DNA of 64,000 nt from Butyrivibrio sp. INlla16. Lineage in GTDB: Bacteria; Bacillota; Clostridia; Lachnospirales; Lachnospiraceae. A model generated the notes under the pieces. The model saw only the letters and a list, made by a program, of their open reading frames with translations, was not told the origin of the DNA and searched no databases. The stretch covers positions 1 to 64,000 of the forward strand of contig NZ_FMYB01000011.1 in NCBI RefSeq assembly GCF_900104155.1. The letters are read 5' to 3'. This document shows, piece by piece, positions 35,302 to 42,405 of the stretch (position 1 is the first letter of the stretch; each line of letters opens with the position of its first letter). A program made the translations under genes and the position numbers.

Positions 35302-36572
35302 ATCTTAAAATCTCCATATATTCCGCATATCTCAAGGATTATATCCACGGTTTTTCTCATTTCACTTACTACTGCAAACTCATAACGGCCATGGTAATTA
35401 TACCCACCTGTACAAAGATTAGGACACGGCAAACCTTTATAAGAAAGCATTGCGCCGTCGGTACCTCCTCTTATAGGCACCTCTACCGGAACAACTCCCA
35501 GAGCTTCCATAGCTGCCTTGGCATTTTTCACCAAATGCATATGAGGCTTAATCTTCTCAATCATATTATAATATGAATCTTCCATGGTAAGCTCTACAGT
35601 GCCTTCTCCATATTTATTATTGAGAAAATCCACAATACTTTTTACAAGTTCCTTCTTTTTTGTGAATTTCTCCATGTCATGGTCACGTACAATGTAATAA
35701 ACAACTGCTTTTTCGCAGGTTCCTTTCATCATTGTCAGATGGAAAAAGCCTTCCCTTCCCTCTGTGTACATGGGATTTTGTGATACCGGAAGCATCGACT
35801 GGAATTCATATGCAATTAATGTAGCATTGAGCATACGATTCTTGGCATCACCGGGGTGTACACTTCTTCCGTTTATAATTAGTTCAACCTCTGCCGCATT
35901 AAAATTCTCATACTCCAAAGTTCCAAGGTCGCCCCCGTCTACCGTATAAGCAAACTGAGCCCCAAACCTGTCAAGATCAAAATTGTCGGTTCCTTCACCT
36001 ATTTCCTCATCCGGAGTAAATGCTACTTTTATTTCTCCGTGAGGTATCTCGGGATTTTTAAGAAGAGTCTCGACCATTGTCATAATTTCGGCAATGCCGG
36101 CCTTATCGTCAGCTCCAAGAAGTGTACTTCCATCAGTTACAATCAGATCCTCACCTTTTTTTGATGTCAATACCGGGAAATCCTTCGGAGAAAGAATATA
36201 TTTTCCATCATCGGAAAGCTTTATGTCATCACCATCATATCCTTTTACAATTTGAGCCTTTACATCTTTGCCGCTTACAGCATCAGAAGTATCCATATGA
36301 GCAATAAATCCGATAATCGGAGATTCATCCTTTTTACCGTTTGTAGCAGGAATTGTTGCATAAACATAGCAATACTTCTGATCGTAATAAACGTCAGAAG
36401 CACCTAATTCAGTAAGCTCATTATATAAAAGCTTTGCAAGATCGTGTTGCCCCGGTGTTGATGGATGTACATTTGTATGTTCATCAGACTGGGTATCAAT
36501 TTTTGTATAACGGATGAATCTTTCTATCAGATCCTCAGGTTTATTTTTTATAAGTTCATATATATTGTTCAA
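35298..36572 (-). CDS. pepT: Peptidase T (tripeptide aminopeptidase)
   Basis: A dizinc M20B aminopeptidase releasing N-terminal residues from tripeptides. Zinc and catalytic motifs are visible: FIAHMDTSD, GADDKAGIAEIM, FTPDEEIGEG, the YTVDGGDLG segment and GGTDGAMLSYKGLPCPNLCTG. 424 residues is slightly longer than usual (about 410). The start is TTG 36572 with GAGGAG about eight bases before it, since no in-frame ATG is close. It overlaps its neighbours by four bases on each side. Confidence 0.95.
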   Translation of the reverse strand: MNNIYELIKNKPEDLIERFIRYTKIDTQSDEHTNVHPSTPGQHDLAKLLYNELTELGASDVYYDQKYCYVYATIPATNGKKDESPIIGFIAHMDTSDAVSGKDVKAQIVKGYDGDDIKLSDDGKYILSPKDFPVLTSKKGEDLIVTDGSTLLGADDKAGIAEIMTMVETLLKNPEIPHGEIKVAFTPDEEIGEGTDNFDLDRFGAQFAYTVDGGDLGTLEYENFNAAEVELIINGRSVHPGDAKNRMLNATLIAYEFQSMLPVSQNPMYTEGREGFFHLTMMKGTCEKAVVYYIVRDHDMEKFTKKKELVKSIVDFLNNKYGEGTVELTMEDSYYNMIEKIKPHMHLVKNAKAAMEALGVVPVEVPIRGGTDGAMLSYKGLPCPNLCTGGYNYHGRYEFAVVSEMRKTVDIILEICGIYGDFKI

Positions 36573-37186
36573 TTCAAACTCTCCTCTAATTCTCTTTCCC
36601 AGCGGCCTTTGTCCTTTCCGGTAAGGAATATTTCCTTTATGTATTTAAAAGTCGCTGCTTCTCCCTGATTTCCCAACATATCCAGGAAGAATTCAAGCTT
36701 ATTGAGCGTATCCGGATGTACAAGCTTTTTCAGTACCGGTTTCTCTTTTTTATAATATTTCCAAGCATCCCACGAATCATACTCTGCGCCTCTGTATGTC
36801 ATGCATGCCGCAACTCTGTCGGCAATCATCTCAGCAACATACTTATTGGGCATGGGACACGGAACTATTCCGTCGCTATCCGGACCGCCCATTTTAAAAA
36901 AATCGATCCAGTACTCAAAATGATGCTTATTCCTGCCCTTGTGATGAAGCCAGGTTCTTGAGTATCCAAACAGTTCGCGCTCTCTAGTATTTGGAGAACG
37001 AGTTCCCTGATAATATCTTGCACCATTCCAGAACTCAGAGGGAGAATACTTCGATAAATCATGAGTAAGTCCCTGAAAATAAAGCCCCATTTTAAAACAG
37101 TTACGCCTAACGATATGTCTGTGTTTAGTTATGGTTTTAAAGTGCATTAATGCACCGCGAAATGTAATTCTATCGTTATTTTCCAT
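36569..37186 (-). CDS. DUF5662 family protein (HD-like)
   Basis: A 205-residue soluble protein of the family annotated DUF5662. His-rich and aromatic motifs stand out: HRHIVRRNCFKMGLYFQGLTHDLSKYSPSEF, then HHKGRNKHHFEYW. THDLSK and the spaced histidines suggest an HD-type metal site. PMPNKYVAEMIADRVAAC follows. No enzyme activity is known to me. It lies in a tight operon between the degenerate GH13 protein and pepT, overlapping pepT by four bases. No clear Shine-Dalgarno site precedes it, so translation is probably coupled to the upstream gene three bases away. Confidence 0.8.
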   Translation of the reverse strand: MENNDRITFRGALMHFKTITKHRHIVRRNCFKMGLYFQGLTHDLSKYSPSEFWNGARYYQGTRSPNTRERELFGYSRTWLHHKGRNKHHFEYWIDFFKMGGPDSDGIVPCPMPNKYVAEMIADRVAACMTYRGAEYDSWDAWKYYKKEKPVLKKLVHPDTLNKLEFFLDMLGNQGEAATFKYIKEIFLTGKDKGRWERELEESLN

Positions 37187-37188
37187 TT

Positions 37189-39159
37189 TTATTTTGTTTT
37201 ACCGGCCTTTTTTACTGTCTTTTTAATCGGTTTTCCAACACCAATAAGAATTTTTACTGATCTTTCGGCGCATGCAATCTTAGTTTGATCCTTAACAGAA
37301 TGCATTTTCAGATTGTCAGCAGCTGCATCGGTATCACCAAGCACATGCCAGGTCATGCCGTCCGGAAGCTTTGGAAGAGCAAATGTTACCGGGTTCCAAT
37401 GCATATTGTAAGCAACATAAAAGAAATCCTGCTCTTTATCGGCTTTTTCATAAAGTCCGCAATAAAGCATTCCTATACTGTGGCTGTAATTGGAAAGATC
37501 AGGTCTCCAGGCTTCTATCCCATGATATGAAAGATCAGGATATCCGCAGGCTTTATAATCCATAAGCTTAAATGCTTTGGATTCATGCAATATCTTATAT
37601 TTGAATCTAAGTTTTACAAGAGCTTTCAGATATTCTGTAATCCCCGGGTTGAAACCCTTTTCTGCCTGACTCCAGTCAACCCAGCCTGTAGCATTATCCT
37701 GGCAATAAGGATTATTATTACCATCCTGGGAGTTTCCGAATTCATCACCACCGAAAATCATCGGGGTACCTTGTGAAAACATGAGCATTGTAAGAGCGTT
37801 CCGTATCTGCTTTGCTCTTAGCTCCAATATTGCCGTTTTTCTGGTTTTGCCTTCTATACCGCAGTTCCAGCTGAGATTATTATCAGTTCCGTCACCATTG
37901 TTTTCTCCGTTGGTCTCATTTCGTTTATGTTCATAAGACACAAGATCTGCAAGACGAAGTCCTTCATAGTCACAAATATAATTAATGCAGCCGGATTCTG
38001 CGTTATTATTAAGCATTGCTTTTATGAAGTCGCCCAGTGAATTATCATCACCCTTTAGAAATCTTCGGGATGCATACATGAAATCCGGTTTAAACTCACC
38101 AAGTATACGAACAGCCGGTGCTTTACCGCCATACATTCTGCCGTAATCAAAACCGTAGTACCATATTTTTATATCAGATAAAGCGGGATCTGCACATACC
38201 ATTCCGGGAGCCGTATAACTTCCCTTCAGATGAACACCATCGATATGATAATTAAATACCCAGTGTCTTATCGCTCCGCATACAAGATCTTCCGATGCAT
38301 TGTCATTAAAATAAAACTGCATAATAACTTCTATGCCGTTTTTATGCATCATCCTGACCATATCCTTGAATTCAAGATCTGCATTCTGTGAATCCATGGC
38401 ATAGGCAGTTCTCGGAGCAAAATAATAGCCTTCTTTGTATCCCCAGAAATTAATCTTCTGACGAACAGAATTGCCTTTTTGTATTAAACCGTTATCTGAA
38501 ACAACAATCTTTCCGCTGGTTCTGTTATCGTTAAGAAATGATCCCTCCGGCATATTGCCGCTGTTTGAGCCGTTACCGAGCTTTGGAATATCAAGAACAT
38601 TCATCTCGTAAGTCGGCATAAGTTCAACTGCCGTTACCCCAAGACTCTTAATATACGGAATCTTCTCAATAAGCCCCTTGTATGTTCCGCGCTTCTTAAG
38701 CTCAAGACCACTTGAAGGCGCTTTGGTATAACCTCTTACATGGAGCGTATAAACAAAGGAATCCTCGTATTTTGTAAGTGGCGGTTTATCCTGGCCCCAA
38801 TCATACTCAGTCTCATCCAACCTGCAGCGAAGATTTTCAGGCTCTACATTTTTCCCCCATCTATCGAGTCCGTCAATATAAAAAGCATACGGATCAACAA
38901 ATAGATCTCCGTTCTCATAGAGCATATATCCAGTAAACTCATCCGTTTCGCCTACTATTTCAGAGCAAAAGACCTTACCGTATCTGCTGTTTTCCGAAAA
39001 AAGAATTCTGGTACCCTTTTTATCACTATTTCTGAAAAGGACAATACCGCAATCCTTTTTCCCCTTATATGCTGCGCAAACACGTATTCCTTTTGAAGTT
39101 CTGCTTACTCCCATTGGATAAGGCCGGGAGGCTGCCTGTTTCAGATTGTTTTTCATCAT
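37189..39159 (-). CDS. Degenerate GH13 (glycogen-debranching/isoamylase-like) protein
   Basis: A 656-residue protein with an N-terminal CBM48-like domain (about 12-110), a GH13 barrel and a C-terminal beta domain, clearly akin to GlgX/isoamylase (NGENNGDGTDNN, QGTPMIFGGDEFGNSQDGNN). All catalytic regions deviate from GlgX: region I DIVLNH is QFYFND (281-286); region II HVDGFRFD is HIDGVHLK, placing His310 and Lys312 for the Arg and nucleophile Asp; region IV HD is Tyr398-Glu399. Only acid/base-position Glu355 remains. The frame is intact, so this looks like a maintained carbohydrate-binding or regulatory pseudoenzyme. AAGGAAG suits the second ATG (39156). First gene of the pepT/miaB/mutS block. 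Confidence 0.85.
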   Translation of the reverse strand: MMKNNLKQAASRPYPMGVSRTSKGIRVCAAYKGKKDCGIVLFRNSDKKGTRILFSENSRYGKVFCSEIVGETDEFTGYMLYENGDLFVDPYAFYIDGLDRWGKNVEPENLRCRLDETEYDWGQDKPPLTKYEDSFVYTLHVRGYTKAPSSGLELKKRGTYKGLIEKIPYIKSLGVTAVELMPTYEMNVLDIPKLGNGSNSGNMPEGSFLNDNRTSGKIVVSDNGLIQKGNSVRQKINFWGYKEGYYFAPRTAYAMDSQNADLEFKDMVRMMHKNGIEVIMQFYFNDNASEDLVCGAIRHWVFNYHIDGVHLKGSYTAPGMVCADPALSDIKIWYYGFDYGRMYGGKAPAVRILGEFKPDFMYASRRFLKGDDNSLGDFIKAMLNNNAESGCINYICDYEGLRLADLVSYEHKRNETNGENNGDGTDNNLSWNCGIEGKTRKTAILELRAKQIRNALTMLMFSQGTPMIFGGDEFGNSQDGNNNPYCQDNATGWVDWSQAEKGFNPGITEYLKALVKLRFKYKILHESKAFKLMDYKACGYPDLSYHGIEAWRPDLSNYSHSIGMLYCGLYEKADKEQDFFYVAYNMHWNPVTFALPKLPDGMTWHVLGDTDAAADNLKMHSVKDQTKIACAERSVKILIGVGKPIKKTVKKAGKTK

Positions 39160-39186
39160 TCTTCCTTTTCAACTATACGACTCTAT

Positions 39187-39197
39187 ATTGTACCACA
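39187..39197 (-). promoter_or_regulatory. Extended -10 element before the GH13 block
   Basis: TGTGG-TACAAT on the minus strand, 28 bases before the start codon, without a good -35. The same TGTGG extension precedes the -10 of the radC-mreB promoter. Confidence 0.5.
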
Positions 39198-39244
39198 ATT
39201 TGTGCCTGTTATGTAGGAAAGTAAATTGTATTACGTCTCAATAT

Positions 39245-39281
39245 CAAAAAAGAGGCAGTATGGATAAACCATACTGCCTCG
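39245..39281 (-). terminator. Rho-independent terminator after the DUF1292 gene
   Basis: A perfect 12-bp stem GAGGCAGTATGG/CCATACTGCCTC (39252-39263 with 39269-39280), followed on the minus strand by TTTTTT. Confidence 0.92.
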
Positions 39282-39312
39282 TATTTTATAACAATCTCGT
39301 ATTATGATCTTC

Positions 39313-39660
39313 TCAGTCCTCAGGATCAGCCTCTATAAGCTCATCAAACTCTACATCATCGAGGTACTCGTCAAATGCGTCAGCCACAGCTTCGTACTCA
39401 TCGTCATCCTCAATATAACCAAGCTCAGGCTCAGCATCCTTCGATGCTTGTTTAAATTCATAAAACCATACATTACCGTCATTATTCTGTCCGTGTTCAT
39501 CAAGCGGAAGAAGAACTATATAATCCTTTTTATTTACGGTAAGTACGATCAGAACCGCGCAGGTAACTGTTTTGCCCTCATCAAGTTCAAGGTCAACCGT
39601 AATCTGCTCATCATTCTGAATTTTAGTGTTCATTTCTGTAGCGATCTCTGAAAAGATCAT
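39313..39660 (-). CDS. DUF1292 family protein
   Basis: A 115-residue acidic soluble protein, typical DUF1292: an N-terminal beta region (ITVDLELDEGKTVTCAVLIVLTVNKKDYIVLLPL) and a strongly acidic C-terminal tail. GGAGG precedes ATG 39660 at the right distance; the GTG two codons upstream is within the ribosome-binding site. Function of the family is unknown. It follows the DUF6033-like gene by 12 bases and ends at a strong terminator, so the two form an operon driven by a sigma-28-like promoter. Confidence 0.85.
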   Translation of the reverse strand: MIFSEIATEMNTKIQNDEQITVDLELDEGKTVTCAVLIVLTVNKKDYIVLLPLDEHGQNNDGNVWFYEFKQASKDAEPELGYIEDDDEYEAVADAFDEYLDDVEFDELIEADPED

Positions 39661-39672
39661 GTGCACCTCCGT

Positions 39673-40458
39673 TTAGACCGTAAAGTCAATCTTGTTGCCA
39701 AAGCCCTTGATGGGTGTAGCTTCAATCTGGCTCCAGTCTACATTTTTAATTTTCTCAAGAAGCTCGTCTACAGAGTCAGCATATATTGTAGTAACCTTCT
39801 CATAAGGAGCTTCCTTCTTTCCGTAAGTTTTGGTCCCTTGTCCCTCACGAAGCTTGTCCATCGCTTCATCCCGTTCCTTACGTTTTGCTTCCTTTGCTTC
39901 CTCAGCCTTTGCTGCTTCCTTGTCTGCGGCAACCTGCTTCTGATACTTCTCATTCTGCTCTCTGATCTTCGCAAAGAACTTTACTGTACCTTCAGCATCG
40001 ATCTTCATACCAATGGAATCAATTTCCTGGCCGGACTCCTTAAGCTGCTCCTTCATCTCATCGAGCTTACCTGTCGACTCATCTATGATGCCCATATATT
40101 TATTCTTGACATCCTCATCTGCCGCCATCTGCTCTAAGATTTCAGGCTCAATCAGTACGCTGTACTCTTTTGTTCCGCGAGACATAATACTCTCGGCTTC
40201 CTCATCTGAAGAATAGTTTGACACAAAAAAGTCCATATTGCCATACTTTTCTTTGAGTTCGTCCAAAAGTTTTTTGGCGCCTTCGGATAATTCAACCCCT
40301 TCCTGGATATGTGTCTCCGAAGCAGCCTTATTTTTTTGCACGCCAATTTGAGAATCCGGTTTTTTTGCATTTTCCGTCTTCTCTGTCCCATGTTTTTTAG
40401 GCTGATAAGCACTTAGCTGGTTCACAATATTGGAACCAAGGCCATTAACCATACTCAT
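39673..40458 (-). CDS. DUF6033-like protein, putatively motility-linked
   Basis: 261 residues without signal peptide or membrane segment. N-terminus MSMVNGLGSNIVNQLSAYQ followed by a Lys/Glu-rich disordered stretch and VELSEGAKKLLDEL, reminiscent in layout of FlgM and other flagellar substrates. A long charged coiled coil (about 160-215, KYQKQVAADKEAAKAEEAK) precedes a conserved C-terminal end. From memory it matches DUF6033, a Lachnospiraceae family of unknown function. GGAGGG gives a strong ribosome-binding site. Its promoter resembles the flagellar sigma-28 consensus, so I infer co-expression with motility genes. No enzymatic motif. Confidence 0.7.
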   Translation of the reverse strand: MSMVNGLGSNIVNQLSAYQPKKHGTEKTENAKKPDSQIGVQKNKAASETHIQEGVELSEGAKKLLDELKEKYGNMDFFVSNYSSDEEAESIMSRGTKEYSVLIEPEILEQMAADEDVKNKYMGIIDESTGKLDEMKEQLKESGQEIDSIGMKIDAEGTVKFFAKIREQNEKYQKQVAADKEAAKAEEAKEAKRKERDEAMDKLREGQGTKTYGKKEAPYEKVTTIYADSVDELLEKIKNVDWSQIEATPIKGFGNKIDFTV

Positions 40459-40485
40459 ATGAAACCCTCCTTTGCTCTTTGAATC

Positions 40486-40501
40486 CGTGACTTCCGTGTC
40501 A
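40486..40501. promoter_or_regulatory. Inverted repeat in the DUF6033-like leader
   Basis: GTGAC-TTCCGT-GTCAC within the 5' leader, between promoter and ribosome-binding site. Short but exact arms; could be a protein site or a small RNA hairpin. Confidence 0.3.
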
Positions 40502-40529
40502 CCTAGATGGATATTCTACTCCAATATTT

Positions 40530-40556
40530 TTATCGGAAGATTTACTTAATAACTTA
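40530..40556 (-). promoter_or_regulatory. Sigma-28 (SigD/FliA)-type promoter
   Basis: On the minus strand TAAG (40553-40556), exactly 15 bases, then TCCGATAA (40530-40537), against the consensus TAAA-N15-GCCGATAA. The predicted start, about 40523, leaves a 65-base leader before the DUF6033-like gene. Confidence 0.6.
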
Positions 40557-40576
40557 ACAGGTAAATATAAATTTTT

Positions 40577-41320
40577 TTAATTTAATCTGAAATAATTGTC
40601 TATCTTTGCATGCAGGGAAACTTTATCAATTGTCTTTAAAATATAATCCGCAGGTTTTAATGCCAGCACACGGACAATACTGGCCTTATCTCCCTTTGCC
40701 GTAAGGAACATTACCGGAATATCCTTAATGCTCATATCGCTTTTAAACATCTCCAGAACCTTAGGTCCGGGTGTAACAGGCATCTCATAATCGAGCAGAA
40801 TAAGATCGGCTTTGTTCTTTGCAAGCCATGTTATTGCCTGAATTCCGGAGTTCGCCATTGAAACACGGTAGGAGTCCTTAAGCCAGTCTCTTATGGTTCT
40901 CATATAAGTTACATCATCATCAACAATCAATATGCTCTTCTTATGAGATTCCATCATCTCATCCATAAAGAACTTATTCATGGTCTCTATGAATTCATCC
41001 ATCTGAAGCGGTCTTTCGAAAAAGTTCTGAACATGAGACTCCGGCAGATACTGTAAAGCTTCTTCATATTCCAATGGATTGCTGATGAAAATCACCTGCC
41101 TATGCGTTTCAAGGCATAAATCCTTCAAATAAATAAGGGATTTAGGCACAATCTCATCAAGATAATATATAAAAATATTAGCTGATTCCTCATTTTTTTT
41201 AAGATCCTCAACCTTATCAGAAGAAAAAGTAGCTTCAATACCTACATCTTTAAGCTTCATGATAAGCCCTTTTACCATAAATGTTTCATTTGAACTTATG
41301 ATAGTCACGTTCTTTGCCAT
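40577..41320 (-). CDS. Response regulator with pseudo-receiver and receiver domains
   Basis: 247 residues: an N-terminal receiver-like domain (1-120) lacking the acidic pair (ISSNETF where DD is expected), and a complete C-terminal receiver (128-247) with VDDD (133-136), phospho-acceptor Asp177 in LLDYEMP, the LTAKG Thr/Ala switch and LKTIDK lysine. No DNA-binding or enzymatic output is present, so it signals by protein contact. GGAG before the ATG supports the start. Third gene after the hybrid kinase and REC-HPt protein, likely the terminal acceptor of the relay. Confidence 0.88.
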   Translation of the reverse strand: MAKNVTIISSNETFMVKGLIMKLKDVGIEATFSSDKVEDLKKNEESANIFIYYLDEIVPKSLIYLKDLCLETHRQVIFISNPLEYEEALQYLPESHVQNFFERPLQMDEFIETMNKFFMDEMMESHKKSILIVDDDVTYMRTIRDWLKDSYRVSMANSGIQAITWLAKNKADLILLDYEMPVTPGPKVLEMFKSDMSIKDIPVMFLTAKGDKASIVRVLALKPADYILKTIDKVSLHAKIDNYFRLN

Positions 41321-41343
41321 AGCATTCTCCGAATCTCAAAAAC

Positions 41344-42390
41344 TTATTTTTCGTTTAAAAGCTTCTTCATATCTTCCCAGTTAAGACCAGTTAGTAATTT
41401 TTCCATCTCAGCAAATATCTTCTCATCTTTATCCGGTAATTTAAAATCTTTCATAGATTTTATAACCATGTCAGCAAGATCAAAATCCATTGCATCAATA
41501 AATTCTGCCAGAGCTGCATAAGCATCATTTAAAGCAGACTCGTCAACCGGAGGCTTTTCTTCATCAGTGTCTGTTGACAGAAATGCCAATTTATCTTTAA
41601 ACGATCTGTAGTCAGAAAGAAGTTTTTCAGTATCATTTTTAATCTTTTCAATGTTATTGTTATTTCCCGCTTCTTCAAGATCCTTCGCATCCGACCACAG
41701 CGCAAGTGCACCGACTATATTTGCTGAACTTTTTAGAGCATGAACCTTTATAGTGTAGTTTTTATAATCTTCATTTTTGTAATAGTTCTCAATTTCTTCG
41801 GATTTGACATCAATAGAATTATAAAAAATCCCAACTGCGGTAAAATATCCCTCCTCTGAACCACAAAGTGATATTCCCTTTTTATAATCTATTTCAGGAA
41901 TCTGTGATATTGCCTTTATAAAGTCGCTTGTACCTGAATTATCTTCCTTCTTGGGGGCAGCTTCCGGCTTTTCATCTTTCTTGGAGTTCGCCGGAAGTTT
42001 CAAATCATTTCTTATTGCATCAGGCAAATACATTATTAGCACTGCCATAAGCTGTTTAAAATCAACAGGCTTATCAAGATAATTTGAAAATCCTGCTTCC
42101 AGGCACATTTTTCCTTCTTCTGGATCATCCGGTGAGACAAGCGCTACTGTTGGTGTCGATTCATTTCTGTTGTCAATACCGCCATGAATCTGAGAAAGCG
42201 TCTGTATTCCGTTCATCGTAGGCATAAGGTAATCCATCAGAATGAGGGCATACTCATTGTTTCGAACAGCTTTTAGGCATTCTCGCCCGCCATCGGCTTC
42301 TTCCGAATCAACGCCCAGATATTCAAGGAGTTTTCGTATAAAAAATCTATCAAGTTCAGAATCATCAACTATTAAAACTTTCGCGTCCAC
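41344..42390 (-). CDS. Receiver-HPt phosphotransfer protein
   Basis: 348 residues starting at GTG 42390, chosen because GGAGG lies five bases before it. Receiver domain 1-122 with VDDSELD, Asp53 in LMDYLMP and the Lys in LDKPVD. A Lys/Pro/Glu linker precedes an HPt domain with phospho-histidine His217 in KVHALKSSANIVGA. A helical tail follows. It can accept phosphate from the adjacent hybrid kinase and pass it on. Spaced 15 bases from the kinase gene and 23 from the double receiver. Confidence 0.9.
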   Translation of the reverse strand: MDAKVLIVDDSELDRFFIRKLLEYLGVDSEEADGGRECLKAVRNNEYALILMDYLMPTMNGIQTLSQIHGGIDNRNESTPTVALVSPDDPEEGKMCLEAGFSNYLDKPVDFKQLMAVLIMYLPDAIRNDLKLPANSKKDEKPEAAPKKEDNSGTSDFIKAISQIPEIDYKKGISLCGSEEGYFTAVGIFYNSIDVKSEEIENYYKNEDYKNYTIKVHALKSSANIVGALALWSDAKDLEEAGNNNNIEKIKNDTEKLLSDYRSFKDKLAFLSTDTDEEKPPVDESALNDAYAALAEFIDAMDFDLADMVIKSMKDFKLPDKDEKIFAEMEKLLTGLNWEDMKKLLNEK

Positions 42391-42405
42391 CAGAACCTCC
42401 AAACT

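Noticed and set aside
37436..37443. GCCGATAA on the minus strand, a perfect sigma-28 -10 box
   Set aside because: It lies inside the GH13 coding sequence and has no TAAA-like box 15 bases upstream.
39661..40137. 158-codon plus-strand frame opposite the DUF6033-like gene
   Set aside because: Leu/Cys-rich shadow of a Lys/Glu-rich coiled-coil gene; no independent support.
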